Numbered from the stretch's first letter, positions 1 to 9,034 are shown. The stretch is DNA of 64,000 nucleotides from Streptomyces sp. NBC_01198 (GCF_036010485.1 NZ_CP108568.1:2812001-2876000); one strand, 5' to 3'. Notes: a model not told the origin generated them from the sequence alone. Numbers and translations are program-made.

Positions 1-1
1 G

Positions 2-112
2 GCGCTGCTCACCCAGTCCGCGGCCCACACCGTCGCGGGCCACCCGGCGTTGGCCCCCGCGCCCCTGGCCCGGGCCCAGGCCCTCTCCCCGACCCTGCGG
101 GTGCGCCGCTAG
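2..112 (+). CDS. C-terminal end of an unidentified protein
   Basis: The window opens inside a reading frame that runs to a TAG at 110-112 and supplies the last 36 residues of a protein ending LSPTLRVRR. Codon third positions are almost all G or C, as in a real gene of this genome. The fragment is rich in Ala, Pro and Leu and shows no recognisable domain. Its start and function lie outside the window. The stop falls just before a cluster of intergenic repeats, which may act as its 3' end. Confidence 0.55.
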   Translation, partial: ALLTQSAAHTVAGHPALAPAPLARAQALSPTLRVRR

Positions 113-156
113 CGCTTCTTGAGGGGTGCCGTGTCCCTTGCGGTGCGCTCCCGTGC

Positions 157-570
157 GCCGGAGCGTCGTGGCTTGTCGCGCCGTTCCCCGCGCCGCTGAG
201 GGGGTGCCACTTGCGGCGGCCCGCTGCCTTCACCACCGCCGTGGTTACGCGCGCCGTTCCCCGCGCCCCCCGGGGGGGTGCCTCTTGCGGTGGTCTGTCG
301 TCTGCGGCGCCGTCGTGGCTGGTCGCGCAGTTCCTCGCGCCCCTGAGGAGGTGCCCCTTGCGGTGGCGGTGCTGCTTTCCCGCCGTCGTGGCTGAGCGCG
401 CAGTTCCCCGCGCCCCCGATGGCTTGCCCTCTGCGCAGAGGGTGACCGTTTTCCAGGAGCGCGGGGAACTGCGCGACAAGCCCCCGCCGGGCTGCAGGCG
501 AACGCCCACCGAAAGGGGCAATCACGTGGGGGCGCGGGGAACTGCGCGCTCAGCCCTCGCCGGGCTGCAG
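157..570. repeat. Cluster of six copies of a GC-rich intergenic repeat
   Basis: The gap 113-606 carries no gene but holds six copies of one unit whose core reads GCGCAGTTCCCCGCGCCCC. Four copies are in one orientation (cores near 178, 254, 326 and 399). Two are inverted (near 460 and 532). A perfect 16-bp palindrome at 427-442 sits between the facing copies 4 and 5, so 382-490 could fold into one long hairpin or cruciform. Spacing is about 70-80 bp. The copies differ by point changes, so this is an old family and not a recent tandem duplication. A second cluster with the same layout is at 22508-22659. Possible roles are bidirectional terminator, mRNA 3'-end stabiliser or REP-like element; none is shown by the sequence. 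Confidence 0.85.
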
Positions 571-606
571 GCGACAGGCGACCGTGGGGGCCCGGGGGCC
601 CCGGCG

Positions 607-2400
607 TCAGCGGCGGAAGCCCATGTCCTCGTAGTCGGGGGTCTGGAAGCCGAACGCGCCGGCGTTGGCGACCGTCGTGCGGAGGGCGACCACCGCTGGG
701 CGCTGGTAGAGGGGGATCGAGCCGGCGGCAGCCCAGATGTGGGAGTCGGCCTTGGCCGTGAGGTCCCGGGCCGTCGAGGCGTCGAGCTCGCTGCCCGCCC
801 GGTCGAGCAGCTGGTCGATCTGGTCGGTACCGACCCTCGTGTAGTTCTGCGCGACGCTCAGCGAACCGTCCGGCGCCGGCACGGGCTTGGCGTAGATCGG
901 CGTGTCGTCGGTGGCCGGGTAGGCGCTGCCCGGCCACGAGTAGAGGGCCAGGTCGAAGTCGCCGGCGGCGATGTGGTCCTGGAAGTAGCTCGCCCCGTCG
1001 ACCTTGGTGATCTCCGTGCGGATGCCGATCGCGGAGAGCATCTTGGCGATCCGCCCGCCGACGTCGTTCAGCGTCGGCGAGTCCGTGGGAAGCACGAACC
1101 GCAGGCTGAGCTGCTTGCCGCTCTTGGTGACCGCCCGGCTGGGCTCCACGACGGTCAGCGCGCCCGAGGCGGCGCTGCGGCCGGGGCCGGCCGCCTGGTC
1201 GCCGGCCTTGGCGGCGGACTGCTTCCACCCGGCGTCGGCGAGCAGCGCCTGCGCCTGCTGGAGGTCGGTGCCGCCGAGCGCTGAGCTGTGGTCGGCGTAA
1301 CCGTCCTGCGAGGGCAGCACCAGGTGGTTGCCGAGCGCCACGGCCGGCAGCCCGAGCGGCTTGAGCACGGCCGTGGCGATGGCCTTGCGGTCGATCGCGC
1401 GGGCCACCGCGTGCCGTACCCGCTCGTCGGCGAGCGGTCCGGCGCTGCCGTTCAGCGCGAGCTGCGCGTAGGCGGCGTCCGGCGCCTTGCGCACCGCCAG
1501 GCCCCGGGTCCGCTTGACCGCGGCCAGCGAGCCCGGGTCGATGTCGGCCAGGTCGAGGGTGCCGGCGGCCAGCGCGGCGGGGCGCTTGGCCCGCGGCACC
1601 GCGGTGAGCACCATCCGGTCGAGCTTGGCGGGCTGTCCCCACCAGGAGGTGTTGCGCGCCAGGGTGACCGTGCCGGCCTTGGTGTCGACGGCCTTGACGG
1701 CGAAGGGCCCGGCCGTGACGGGCAGGGCGGTGCGGGCGCCGTCGTTGAAGGCGTCGGCGTTGCCGGTGACCGACTTGGGGTAGAGCGGGCTGAACAGCGA
1801 CCGCCAGTCGGCGTAGGGCGTGCTGAAGGTGACCTCGACGTGCTGCGCGTCGGCGCCCTGCTTGACCGAGGCGATCCGGTCGTAGCCGGCGTTGCGCGAG
1901 GTCCAGAAGGCCGCGTTCTTGCCGCTGAGCGCGTTCCACTGGGCGGTGAAGTCGGCGGTGCCGATGGCCCGGCCGTCGCTCCACCTGGCCTGCGGGTTGA
2001 GCTGGTAGGTGACGACCTGCCGCGGCTCGCTGTCGGTGACGTCGGCCTTCCTGAGGTAGTCGGCGTCCGCCTGCGGCCTGCCGTGGCTGTCGAGCCGGAA
2101 CATCACCGGCAGCGTGGCGCCGGCGATGGTGCCGGTGTCGGCGTCCGCGTCGGCCTGGAAGGCGTTCAGGGTGCGGGGCACGTCGTCGGTGGCCCAGCGC
2201 AGGGTGCCGCCGTCGCGTACCCCCGCCCTGGCGACGGTCGCCACGTCGGTGCCCGCGGTGCCCGCGGCGTGGTTGCCGCCGCCGCCCGACGAGCAGCCGG
2301 CGAGGGTGAGCGTGGCGCCCGCGGTGAGCGCCACGGCGATACGCACCGCGCGCGCCCGCGGCGCCGGGGTGACAGCGGTCGGGTCCGCACTGCGGTTCAT
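607..2400 (-). CDS. ABC transporter family-5 solute-binding lipoprotein
   Basis: This is a 597-residue extracytoplasmic binding protein of the oligopeptide/nickel family (SBP_bac_5). The chosen ATG at 2400 is preceded by GGAGGAG and begins a short basic region, a hydrophobic stretch and a lipobox LAGC with the acylated Cys at residue 36, followed by a Gly/Ser linker. The family core is visible, including the segment LADERVRHAVARAIDRKAI near the middle. Proteins of this type capture peptides or similar ligands for a permease with two membrane and two ATPase subunits. No permease or ATPase gene lies next to it, so it is an orphan that may use a distant transporter. The ligand cannot be read from the sequence. 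Confidence 0.88.
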   Translation of the reverse strand: MNRSADPTAVTPAPRARAVRIAVALTAGATLTLAGCSSGGGGNHAAGTAGTDVATVARAGVRDGGTLRWATDDVPRTLNAFQADADADTGTIAGATLPVMFRLDSHGRPQADADYLRKADVTDSEPRQVVTYQLNPQARWSDGRAIGTADFTAQWNALSGKNAAFWTSRNAGYDRIASVKQGADAQHVEVTFSTPYADWRSLFSPLYPKSVTGNADAFNDGARTALPVTAGPFAVKAVDTKAGTVTLARNTSWWGQPAKLDRMVLTAVPRAKRPAALAAGTLDLADIDPGSLAAVKRTRGLAVRKAPDAAYAQLALNGSAGPLADERVRHAVARAIDRKAIATAVLKPLGLPAVALGNHLVLPSQDGYADHSSALGGTDLQQAQALLADAGWKQSAAKAGDQAAGPGRSAASGALTVVEPSRAVTKSGKQLSLRFVLPTDSPTLNDVGGRIAKMLSAIGIRTEITKVDGASYFQDHIAAGDFDLALYSWPGSAYPATDDTPIYAKPVPAPDGSLSVAQNYTRVGTDQIDQLLDRAGSELDASTARDLTAKADSHIWAAAGSIPLYQRPAVVALRTTVANAGAFGFQTPDYEDMGFRR

Positions 2401-2723
2401 GAGGTCGCTCCTCCGCGGCCCAGGCGGCCGGCCGGAGGCGCGGCATACGCCGGGGACATACTCATCTGGTCGGATGGGCCTTTTAACTGGTGTTCCGGTT
2501 AATCGCACCCCCACTCCAGACGACGCCACCGGCGGCGCGGCCCCGACCCGCCGAGGCGCCCGGCGCACTCCACCCGTCCGGCCCACAGCCGTGCCGCACC
2601 CCGGCCTTCCTCCCGGTATTCCGTGCAGCCGTCTTCACAAGGCGCGGTGTGACGCGCAACACTCGCATCCGCAGCACCGCCCCGTACTGCATTCATCACG
2701 GCGGCAGATGGTGAGGACTGTTC
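2401..2723. promoter_or_regulatory. Divergent intergenic region with an AT-rich inverted repeat
   Basis: This 323-bp gap separates the solute-binding protein from the SDH region and must hold promoters for both directions. The only striking element is a near-perfect inverted repeat at 2483-2502 (TTAACTGG, 4 nt, CCGGTTAA; one mismatch) in an unusually AT-rich patch. It could be an operator for the binding-protein gene. No confident -35/-10 pair was found. Confidence 0.35.
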
Positions 2724-3011
2724 ATGTCCCTGCACGACGACCTGACGTCGGTTCAGCGCCGGCTCGACGACCTGATGCGCTGCGTCGCACGTCTCGACGA
2801 GCACAGCGGCGACACCCTCGACATGCGCCGGGTACGCAGTGCCGCGGCGCACCTGCGGGACAGCCTCGCGCTGCTCCAGGACTCGGCGCCGGCGGCCTCC
2901 GGGCAGCGGCAGGTCGAGATGGTCACCATCCCGGACGCGCCCTACGACCGCGGGCTGTGGGCGGACGCCGAGGACGAGGGGCTCGGTTCGCCGCACCGGC
3001 ACGCGCCGTAG
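2724..3011 (+). CDS. Small conserved-looking hypothetical protein upstream of SDH
   Basis: A 95-residue acidic protein. The ATG at 2724 follows GTGAGGA with suitable spacing. Residues 1-55 look helical with regularly spaced Leu/Arg (DLTSVQRRLDDLMRCVARL), suggesting a short coiled coil or helical hairpin. There is no signal peptide or membrane segment. The tail is Pro/Asp-rich and probably disordered. It lies 81 bp before the succinate dehydrogenase membrane subunit on the same strand and may be co-transcribed. I do not recognise a family, and a link to SDH is only positional. Confidence 0.6.
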   Translation: MSLHDDLTSVQRRLDDLMRCVARLDEHSGDTLDMRRVRSAAAHLRDSLALLQDSAPAASGQRQVEMVTIPDAPYDRGLWADAEDEGLGSPHRHAP

Positions 3012-3092
3012 CCGCGCGCAGCCCGTCGTACGCCTCGGGCGTGCGCCGGCACCGTCGCGCGCCCCCCGGTCCTTTCCCGTACGGAGTCCTCC

Positions 3093-3917
3093 TTGGCCAC
3101 CGGAACCACCCCCACCACCCCTGCCGCCCGCGGTGTGCTCGCACCCGGGCGGGCCGCGATCCCCGCCCGGCACCTGCGGACCGACCGGTGGTGGCTCTCA
3201 CCGCTGGTCACCGCGGTCGCCCTGACGATCTTCATCATCTACGCCACCTGGCGGGCCTTCGCGAACGGCGACTACTACTCGGCGCCCTACGTGTCGCCGC
3301 TGTACTCGCCCTGCCTCGCCTCGAACTGCACGGACATGAACGGCGGCGCCGACTGGCCCCTGTTCGGCTCCTGGTGGGGCCTGTCCCCGGCGCTGCTGGT
3401 GCTGGTCTTCCCGCTGGGCTTCCGGCTGACCTGCTACTACTACCGCAAGGCCTACTACCGCGGCTTCTGGGCGTCACCGCCGGCCTGTGCGGTCGCCGAG
3501 CCGCACGCGAAGTACACCGGCGAGACCCGGCTGCCGCTGATCCTGCAGAACATCCACCGGTACTTCTTCTATCTGGCCCTCCCGGTGGCCGGCATCCTGA
3601 CCTACGACGTGGTGCTCGCCTTCCGCGACGAGAGCGGCGCCTGGGGCCACGCGGGGCTCGGCACCCTGGTCATGGTGCTGAACATCGCGCTGATCTGGGC
3701 GTACACCCTCTCCTGTCACTCCTGCCGGCACATCATCGGCGGCAAGCTCCGGCACTTCTCCGCCCACCCGGTGCGCTACCGGCTGTGGGGCTGGGTGGGC
3801 GCGCTCAACGCCCGGCACATGCTGCTCGCCTGGTCCTCGCTGATCAGCGTCGGACTCGCCGACCTCTACGTGTACCTGGTGGCCAGCGGCGTATTCGACG
3901 ATCCGAGGTTCTTCTGA
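3093..3917 (+). CDS. sdhC: Succinate dehydrogenase membrane anchor subunit (Sdh1 type)
   Basis: A 274-residue membrane subunit that anchors the succinate dehydrogenase and passes electrons from its Fe-S subunit to quinone. The start is a TTG at 3093 with GGAG 6 nt upstream; no better start exists nearby. About five membrane helices are visible (roughly 35-53, 97-116, 155-178, 188-210 and 236-260). It is rich in potential metal ligands: Cys74, Cys79, Cys114, Cys132, and the motif CHSCRH at 208-213, with His155 in a conserved-looking NIHRYFFY. Length and features fit the single anchor of the mycobacterial Sdh1 class, not the two-subunit SdhC/SdhD anchors. It is followed directly by the flavoprotein gene. 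Confidence 0.85.
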   Translation: MATGTTPTTPAARGVLAPGRAAIPARHLRTDRWWLSPLVTAVALTIFIIYATWRAFANGDYYSAPYVSPLYSPCLASNCTDMNGGADWPLFGSWWGLSPALLVLVFPLGFRLTCYYYRKAYYRGFWASPPACAVAEPHAKYTGETRLPLILQNIHRYFFYLALPVAGILTYDVVLAFRDESGAWGHAGLGTLVMVLNIALIWAYTLSCHSCRHIIGGKLRHFSAHPVRYRLWGWVGALNARHMLLAWSSLISVGLADLYVYLVASGVFDDPRFF

Positions 3918-3918
3918 G

Positions 3919-5913
3919 ATGACACAAGTCGAACGGCACGCGTACGACGTGGTCGTGGTCGGCGCGGGCGGCGCGGGGCTGCGGGCCGCGATCGAGGCCC
4001 GGGAACGCGGCATGCGCACGGCGGTGATCTGCAAGTCGCTCTTCGGCAAGGCCCACACGGTGATGGCCGAGGGCGGCATCGCCGCCAGCATGGGCAACGT
4101 CAACTCGCACGACAACTGGCAGGTGCACTTCCGCGACACCATGCGCGGCGGGAAGTTCCTCAACCAGTGGCGGATGGCCGAGCTGCACGCCAAGGAGGCC
4201 CCCGACCGGGTGTGGGAGCTGGAGACCTGGGGCGCGCTCTTCGACCGCACGGCGGACGGCCGGATATCGCAGCGCAACTTCGGCGGCCACGAATACCCGC
4301 GGCTCGCGCACGTCGGCGACCGGACCGGCCTGGAGCTGATCCGCACCCTCCAGCAGAAGATCGTCTCGCTCCAGCAGGAGGACTTCGCCGAGACCGGCGA
4401 CTACGAGGCCAAGCTCCGGGTCTTCCAGGAGTGCACGGTCACCCGGGTACTCAAGGACGACGGCAGGGTCGCCGGGGTCTTCGGCTACGTCCGCGAGTCG
4501 GGCCGGCTGTTCGTGATCGACGCGCCGGCGGTGGTGCTGGCCACCGGCGGGATCGGCAAGTCGTTCAAGGTGACGTCGAACTCGTGGGAGTACACCGGCG
4601 ACGGGCACGCGCTGGCGCTGCTGGCCGGGGCGCCGCTGATCAACATGGAGTTCATCCAGTTCCACCCCACCGGGATGGTCTGGCCGCCCTCGGTCAAGGG
4701 CATCCTGGTCACCGAGTCGGTGCGCGGCGACGGCGGGGTGCTGCGCAACAGCGACGGCGAGCGCTTCATGTTCGGCTACGTCCCCGACGTCTTCAAGGAG
4801 AAGTACGCGCAGAGCGAGGAGGAGGCGGACGGCTGGTACTCCGACCCGGAAACCCACCGCCGCCCGCCCGAGCTGCTGCCCCGCGACGAGGTGGCCCGCG
4901 CGATCAACTCCGAGGTCAAGGCAGGCCGCGGCACCCCGCACGGCGGGGTCTTCCTGGACGTGTCGACCCGGCTGCCCGCCGAGGAGATCAAGCGCCGGCT
5001 GCCGTCGATGCACCACCAGTTCAAGGAGCTGGCCGACGTCGACATCACCGCGGAGGCGATGGAGGTCGGCCCGACCTGCCACTACATGATGGGCGGGGTC
5101 GACGTGGAGCCGGACACCGCGGCGGCCCGCGGGGTGCCGGGGCTCTTCGCGGCCGGCGAGGTGGCCGGCGGGATGCACGGCTCCAACCGGCTGGGCGGCA
5201 ATTCGCTGTCCGACCTGCTGGTCTTCGGCCGCAGGGCCGGGCTCTACGCGTCCGAGTACGCCGCCGGGCTCGGCGAGCGGCGGCCCGCCGCACCGGAGGA
5301 GCAGATCGACGCGGCCGCCGCGGAGGCGCTGCGGCCGTTCGCCGCCGCGGAGACCGCCGCGGACGACGGTCCGGCGGAGAACCCGTACACCCTGCACCAG
5401 GAACTGCAGCAGGTGATGAACGACCTGGTCGGCATCATCCGGCGCGGCCCGGAGATGGAGCAGGCGCTGGAGCGGCTGGCCGCGCTGCGGGCCAGGGCGC
5501 GGCGGGCGGGTGTGGAGGGGCACCGGCAGTTCAACCCGGGCTGGCACCTGGCCATCGACCTGCGGAACATGCTGCTGGTCAGCGAGTGCGTGGCCCGTGC
5601 CGCGCTGGAGCGCACCGAGAGCCGCGGCGGCCACACCCGCGACGACCACCCCGGCATGGACCGCGGCTGGCGCAAGGTCAACCTGGTGTGCGAGCTGACC
5701 GGCGCGGACGAGGCGGACGAGGTCGACGAGGCGGGCCGGGACGGGACGGCCTCGGCGGCCGGCCGGGACTCCGGGAGCGGCGCCGAGGGACCGGCACGGG
5801 CGCGGATCGGGCTGCGGCAGCGCCCGATGGACCCGATACGGGCCGATCTGCTGGCCCTCTTCGAGCGGGAAGAGCTGCTGAAATACCTGACGGACGAGGA
5901 GCTTGACCGGTGA
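3919..5913 (+). CDS. sdhA: Succinate dehydrogenase/fumarate reductase flavoprotein subunit
   Basis: The 664-residue catalytic subunit oxidises succinate to fumarate using FAD. Residues 9-30 form the dinucleotide fold (VVVGAGGAGLRAAIEA). The segment GKAHTVMAEGGIA carries the His that usually binds FAD covalently, HPTGM marks the active-site loop, and SNRLGGNSL is the C-terminal flavin motif. The ATG lies one base after the stop of the membrane subunit, and the last bases overlap the next start, so the three genes form one coupled operon in the order anchor, flavoprotein, iron-sulfur. An acidic linker rich in Asp, Glu and Gly near residues 595-625 precedes the conserved tail and is probably disordered. 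Confidence 0.95.
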   Translation: MTQVERHAYDVVVVGAGGAGLRAAIEARERGMRTAVICKSLFGKAHTVMAEGGIAASMGNVNSHDNWQVHFRDTMRGGKFLNQWRMAELHAKEAPDRVWELETWGALFDRTADGRISQRNFGGHEYPRLAHVGDRTGLELIRTLQQKIVSLQQEDFAETGDYEAKLRVFQECTVTRVLKDDGRVAGVFGYVRESGRLFVIDAPAVVLATGGIGKSFKVTSNSWEYTGDGHALALLAGAPLINMEFIQFHPTGMVWPPSVKGILVTESVRGDGGVLRNSDGERFMFGYVPDVFKEKYAQSEEEADGWYSDPETHRRPPELLPRDEVARAINSEVKAGRGTPHGGVFLDVSTRLPAEEIKRRLPSMHHQFKELADVDITAEAMEVGPTCHYMMGGVDVEPDTAAARGVPGLFAAGEVAGGMHGSNRLGGNSLSDLLVFGRRAGLYASEYAAGLGERRPAAPEEQIDAAAAEALRPFAAAETAADDGPAENPYTLHQELQQVMNDLVGIIRRGPEMEQALERLAALRARARRAGVEGHRQFNPGWHLAIDLRNMLLVSECVARAALERTESRGGHTRDDHPGMDRGWRKVNLVCELTGADEADEVDEAGRDGTASAAGRDSGSGAEGPARARIGLRQRPMDPIRADLLALFEREELLKYLTDEELDR

Positions 5914-6677
5914 CCCACACAGCGCACTTCAAGGTCTGGCGGGGCGACGCCGACGGCGGCGACCTGCGGGACTACGAGGTCGAGGTGAACGACGGCGAGG
6001 TCGTCCTCGACATCATCCACAGGTTGCAGGCCACCCAGGCCGCCGACCTGGCGGTCCGCTGGAACTGCAAGGCCGGCAAGTGCGGGTCGTGCAGCGCCGA
6101 GGTCAACGGGCGGCCGCGGCTGATGTGCATGACCCGGATGTCGGTCTTCGAGCCGGACGAGACGGTCACCGTCACCCCGCTGCGGGCGTTCCCGGTGGTC
6201 CGCGACCTGGTCACCGACGTGTCCTTCAACTACGACAAGGCCCGGCAGGTCCCGGCCTTCGTGCCGCCGAAGGGCGTGCCGGCCGGCGAGTACCGCATGC
6301 AGCAGGTGGACGTGGAGCGCTCGCAGGAGTTCCGCAAGTGCATCGAGTGCTTCCTGTGCCAGGACACCTGCCATGTGGTCCGCGACCACGAGGAGAACAA
6401 GGCGGCCTTCGCCGGTCCGCGCTTCCTGATGCGGATCGCCGAGCTGGACATGCACCCGCTGGACGCCGCCGCCGACCAGGGCCTGGTGCGGGCCGCCTCC
6501 GCGCAGGAGGACCACGGGCTCGGCTACTGCAACATCACCAAGTGCTGCTCCGAGGTGTGCCCCGAGCACATCCACATCACCGACAACGCGCTGATCCCGC
6601 TCAAGGAGCGGGCCATCGACCGCAAGTACGACCCGCTGGTGTGGCTCGGCAGCAAGATCCGCCGCCGCCAGGAGTAG
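5910..6677 (+). CDS. sdhB: Succinate dehydrogenase iron-sulfur subunit
   Basis: A 255-residue electron-transfer subunit linking the flavoprotein to the membrane anchor. The GTG start overlaps the flavoprotein stop (GTGA), indicating translational coupling. Three cluster sites are visible: the plant-type [2Fe-2S] set CKAGKCGSC with a later Cys in RLMC, the motif CIECFLCQDTC for the second cluster, and CNITKCCSEVCP for the third. The arrangement is that of SdhB/FrdB. It ends the operon; 197 bp follow before the next gene. Confidence 0.95.
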   Translation: MTHTAHFKVWRGDADGGDLRDYEVEVNDGEVVLDIIHRLQATQAADLAVRWNCKAGKCGSCSAEVNGRPRLMCMTRMSVFEPDETVTVTPLRAFPVVRDLVTDVSFNYDKARQVPAFVPPKGVPAGEYRMQQVDVERSQEFRKCIECFLCQDTCHVVRDHEENKAAFAGPRFLMRIAELDMHPLDAAADQGLVRAASAQEDHGLGYCNITKCCSEVCPEHIHITDNALIPLKERAIDRKYDPLVWLGSKIRRRQE

Positions 6678-6874
6678 GGCGGGGCGGGGTCCGCAGCGCG
6701 GTACAGCCGGGGGCCGCCACCCCCGGCCGTACCGTACGGCGCCCCAGGCCGGGCCGGGGCCGCCGTACGCGTACGACCGGGCGCCGCACATAAGTCGCGT
6801 AGCGCACATCCCGCACATAGCCTCCGATCACAGCCACGCGGTGGAGACGTGGCGCGGGCGAAGGGCGCGGGCGC

Positions 6875-8971
6875 ATGAGGCGGCGAGTCCCACGGTGGTG
6901 CGCGGCGCTGGGTGCGCTCGGGCTCGCGGTGCTGCTCGCCCATCCGGGTCAGGCCCGGGCCGACGACCCGGTCACGCTGTCGCGCAGCGGCCGGGTCACC
7001 GACCGGGTCGGCGCCCTCCAGGGCCGCACCCCCCAGGTCACGGCGGCGCTCGACCGGCTCGACGACACCCGGCACCTGCGGCTCTTCGTCGCCTACGTCA
7101 ACGGCTTCTCCGGCCGCAGCCCGCAGGACTGGGCGAACACCACGGCGACCAGGAACGGCCTGGGCCGGCGAGACATCCTGCTGGCCGTCGCCACCCACGA
7201 CCAGCAGTACGCCGTCTCCGCCGACCAGGACTCCGGGCTCACCCAGGCCCAGCTGGACGAGGTCGGCTCCACCGCCGTCGAACCCGCGGTGCGGCAGAAC
7301 GACTGGGCGGGCGCCGCCGTGGGCGCCGCAAACGGCTACGACGCGGTGCTGGCCGGGCGGCCGGTCAGCGCTCCCACCATCACCCCCGGCGCGGTGGACC
7401 CCGGCGGCGGGGCCGCGGCTGAGAACGGCGCCGCCGAGCTGTGGATCCCGGTGGTCGCGGTGGTCGCGGCGGTCCTGGTGACCCTCTACGCCGTCCGGCG
7501 CCGCCGCGCCACCATCGAGCGGGGGCCGGAACTCCCCGAGGCCGGCGCCGGTCCGGGTCCCGGCGGGCGCCCGCGCCGCTTCGCCCCCGCGCCGACGCCG
7601 CTGCCCGAGCTGGACTCCCAGGCCAGGCAGCTGCTGGTGGCCACCGACGACGCGGTGCGCACCAGCCAGGAGGACGTCGGCTTCGCGGCGGCGCAGTTCG
7701 GCGAGGCGGCGGCCCAGCCCTTCACCGAGGCGGTGGAGTACGCCAGGGACGAGCTGACCGCCGCCTTCCGGCTGCGGCAGCGGCTCGACGACTCAGTCGC
7801 CGCCGACGACATGACCCGGCGGCAGATGCTGGACGAGATCCTCTCCCGCTGCACCCAGGCCAACCGGCGGCTCGACGCCGAGTCCGAGGCCTTCGACCGG
7901 CTGCGGGCCCTGGAGGCGAACGCCCCGCAGGTACTGGAGCAGGCCGAGGCCAAGGCCGCCGCGCTTCCGGGCAGGATCGCGGCGGCCGAGACCGCGCTCG
8001 CCCCGCTGGCCGCCGGCTACGCCGGGAGCGCGATCGAGCCGGTCGCCGGGCACCCCGCAGAGGCCCGCGACCGGCTGGAGTTCGCCCGCGCCAGCCTCGA
8101 CCAGGCCCGGGCGGCGATCGGCACCGACCACGGCCGGGCCGCGGTCTTCGTCCGCGCCGCCGAGGGGGCGCTCGACCAGGCCACCACGCTGGCCGACTCG
8201 GTCACCCGCCGCGCCGATGAGCTGCACGCCGCCGACGCGAGCCTGCGCGCGGCCCTGACCGAGACCGACGCCGACCTCGCGGAGGCCCGCGGGGTGCTGG
8301 CCACGGGCGGCGCAGGCGGCCACACGGAGCTGCGGGCGCGGATCGCCCGGGCCGAGGCGGTGGTCGCCGCCGTACGCGGGGAGCTGGCCGGCGGGCGCTA
8401 CGACCCGATCGCGGGGCTGCGCCGGGTGGAGGAGGCGGAGGCGGAGCTGGACGAGGCGCTGGCCGGGGCGCGCGAGCAGGAGGTCGGGGAGCGGCGGGCC
8501 CGCGGGCTGCTCGACCAGGCGCTGCTGGCGGCCCGCAGCGAGGTCGCGGCGGCCCATGACGTGATCACCACCCACCGGGGGGCGATCGGCAGCCGGGCGC
8601 GTACCCGGCTGGCGGAGGCCGAACGCCGCCTCCAGCAGGCCCAGGCGGCGGCGGACGCCCCGGCCGCCCTGGCGCACGCCCAGGAGGCCGACCGGCTGGC
8701 CAGGGAGGCGCAGCGGCTGGCCCAGCAGGACGTCGGCGACTTCGGGCCGGCCGCCGGCGGCCGCCGGGGCGCCGCCGGTATGGGCGGCATGGGCGGGGCG
8801 ATGGTCGGCGGGATCATCCTCGGCGAGCTGTTCGGCGGCGGCCGCGGCGGATTCGGCGGCCTGGGCGGCATGCGCGGCATCGGCGGGGGCGGCGACTTCG
8901 GCGGCGCGGGCCCGGGCAGTTTCGGCGGCGGGGAGACGCGCGGCCGGATGGGCGGCGGCGGGCGCTTCTGA
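6875..8971 (+). CDS. TPM-domain membrane protein with long coiled-coil region
   Basis: A 698-residue exported protein. Residues 1-32 form a signal peptide ending near QARADD. Residues about 35-165 match the TPM fold (the Psb32 / founding proteins of phosphatase family), followed by one membrane helix near 190-210 (VVAVVAAVLVTLYAVRR). A long Ala/Glu/Arg-rich segment from about 235 to 620 is predicted coiled coil, and the tail is Gly-rich (GGRGGFGGLGG repeats). TPM proteins with this layout are common in actinobacteria and their biochemical role is not settled. The gene stands alone between SDH and the phosphatase pair. Its last codons appear again just downstream as a short duplication. Confidence 0.8.
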   Translation: MRRRVPRWCAALGALGLAVLLAHPGQARADDPVTLSRSGRVTDRVGALQGRTPQVTAALDRLDDTRHLRLFVAYVNGFSGRSPQDWANTTATRNGLGRRDILLAVATHDQQYAVSADQDSGLTQAQLDEVGSTAVEPAVRQNDWAGAAVGAANGYDAVLAGRPVSAPTITPGAVDPGGGAAAENGAAELWIPVVAVVAAVLVTLYAVRRRRATIERGPELPEAGAGPGPGGRPRRFAPAPTPLPELDSQARQLLVATDDAVRTSQEDVGFAAAQFGEAAAQPFTEAVEYARDELTAAFRLRQRLDDSVAADDMTRRQMLDEILSRCTQANRRLDAESEAFDRLRALEANAPQVLEQAEAKAAALPGRIAAAETALAPLAAGYAGSAIEPVAGHPAEARDRLEFARASLDQARAAIGTDHGRAAVFVRAAEGALDQATTLADSVTRRADELHAADASLRAALTETDADLAEARGVLATGGAGGHTELRARIARAEAVVAAVRGELAGGRYDPIAGLRRVEEAEAELDEALAGAREQEVGERRARGLLDQALLAARSEVAAAHDVITTHRGAIGSRARTRLAEAERRLQQAQAAADAPAALAHAQEADRLAREAQRLAQQDVGDFGPAAGGRRGAAGMGGMGGAMVGGIILGELFGGGRGGFGGLGGMRGIGGGGDFGGAGPGSFGGGETRGRMGGGGRF

Positions 8972-9034
8972 ACCGGGGTGCCGCAAGCACGGGTGTCGCT
9001 GGAGCGGGCGGCGGCGGAGCGCTTCTGAACCGGG

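Noticed and set aside
245-2446. A 733-codon minus-strand frame covering the binding-protein gene and the repeat cluster
   Set aside because: It is the out-of-phase shadow of the solute-binding lipoprotein; composition is Arg/Gly-rich and no start signal fits.
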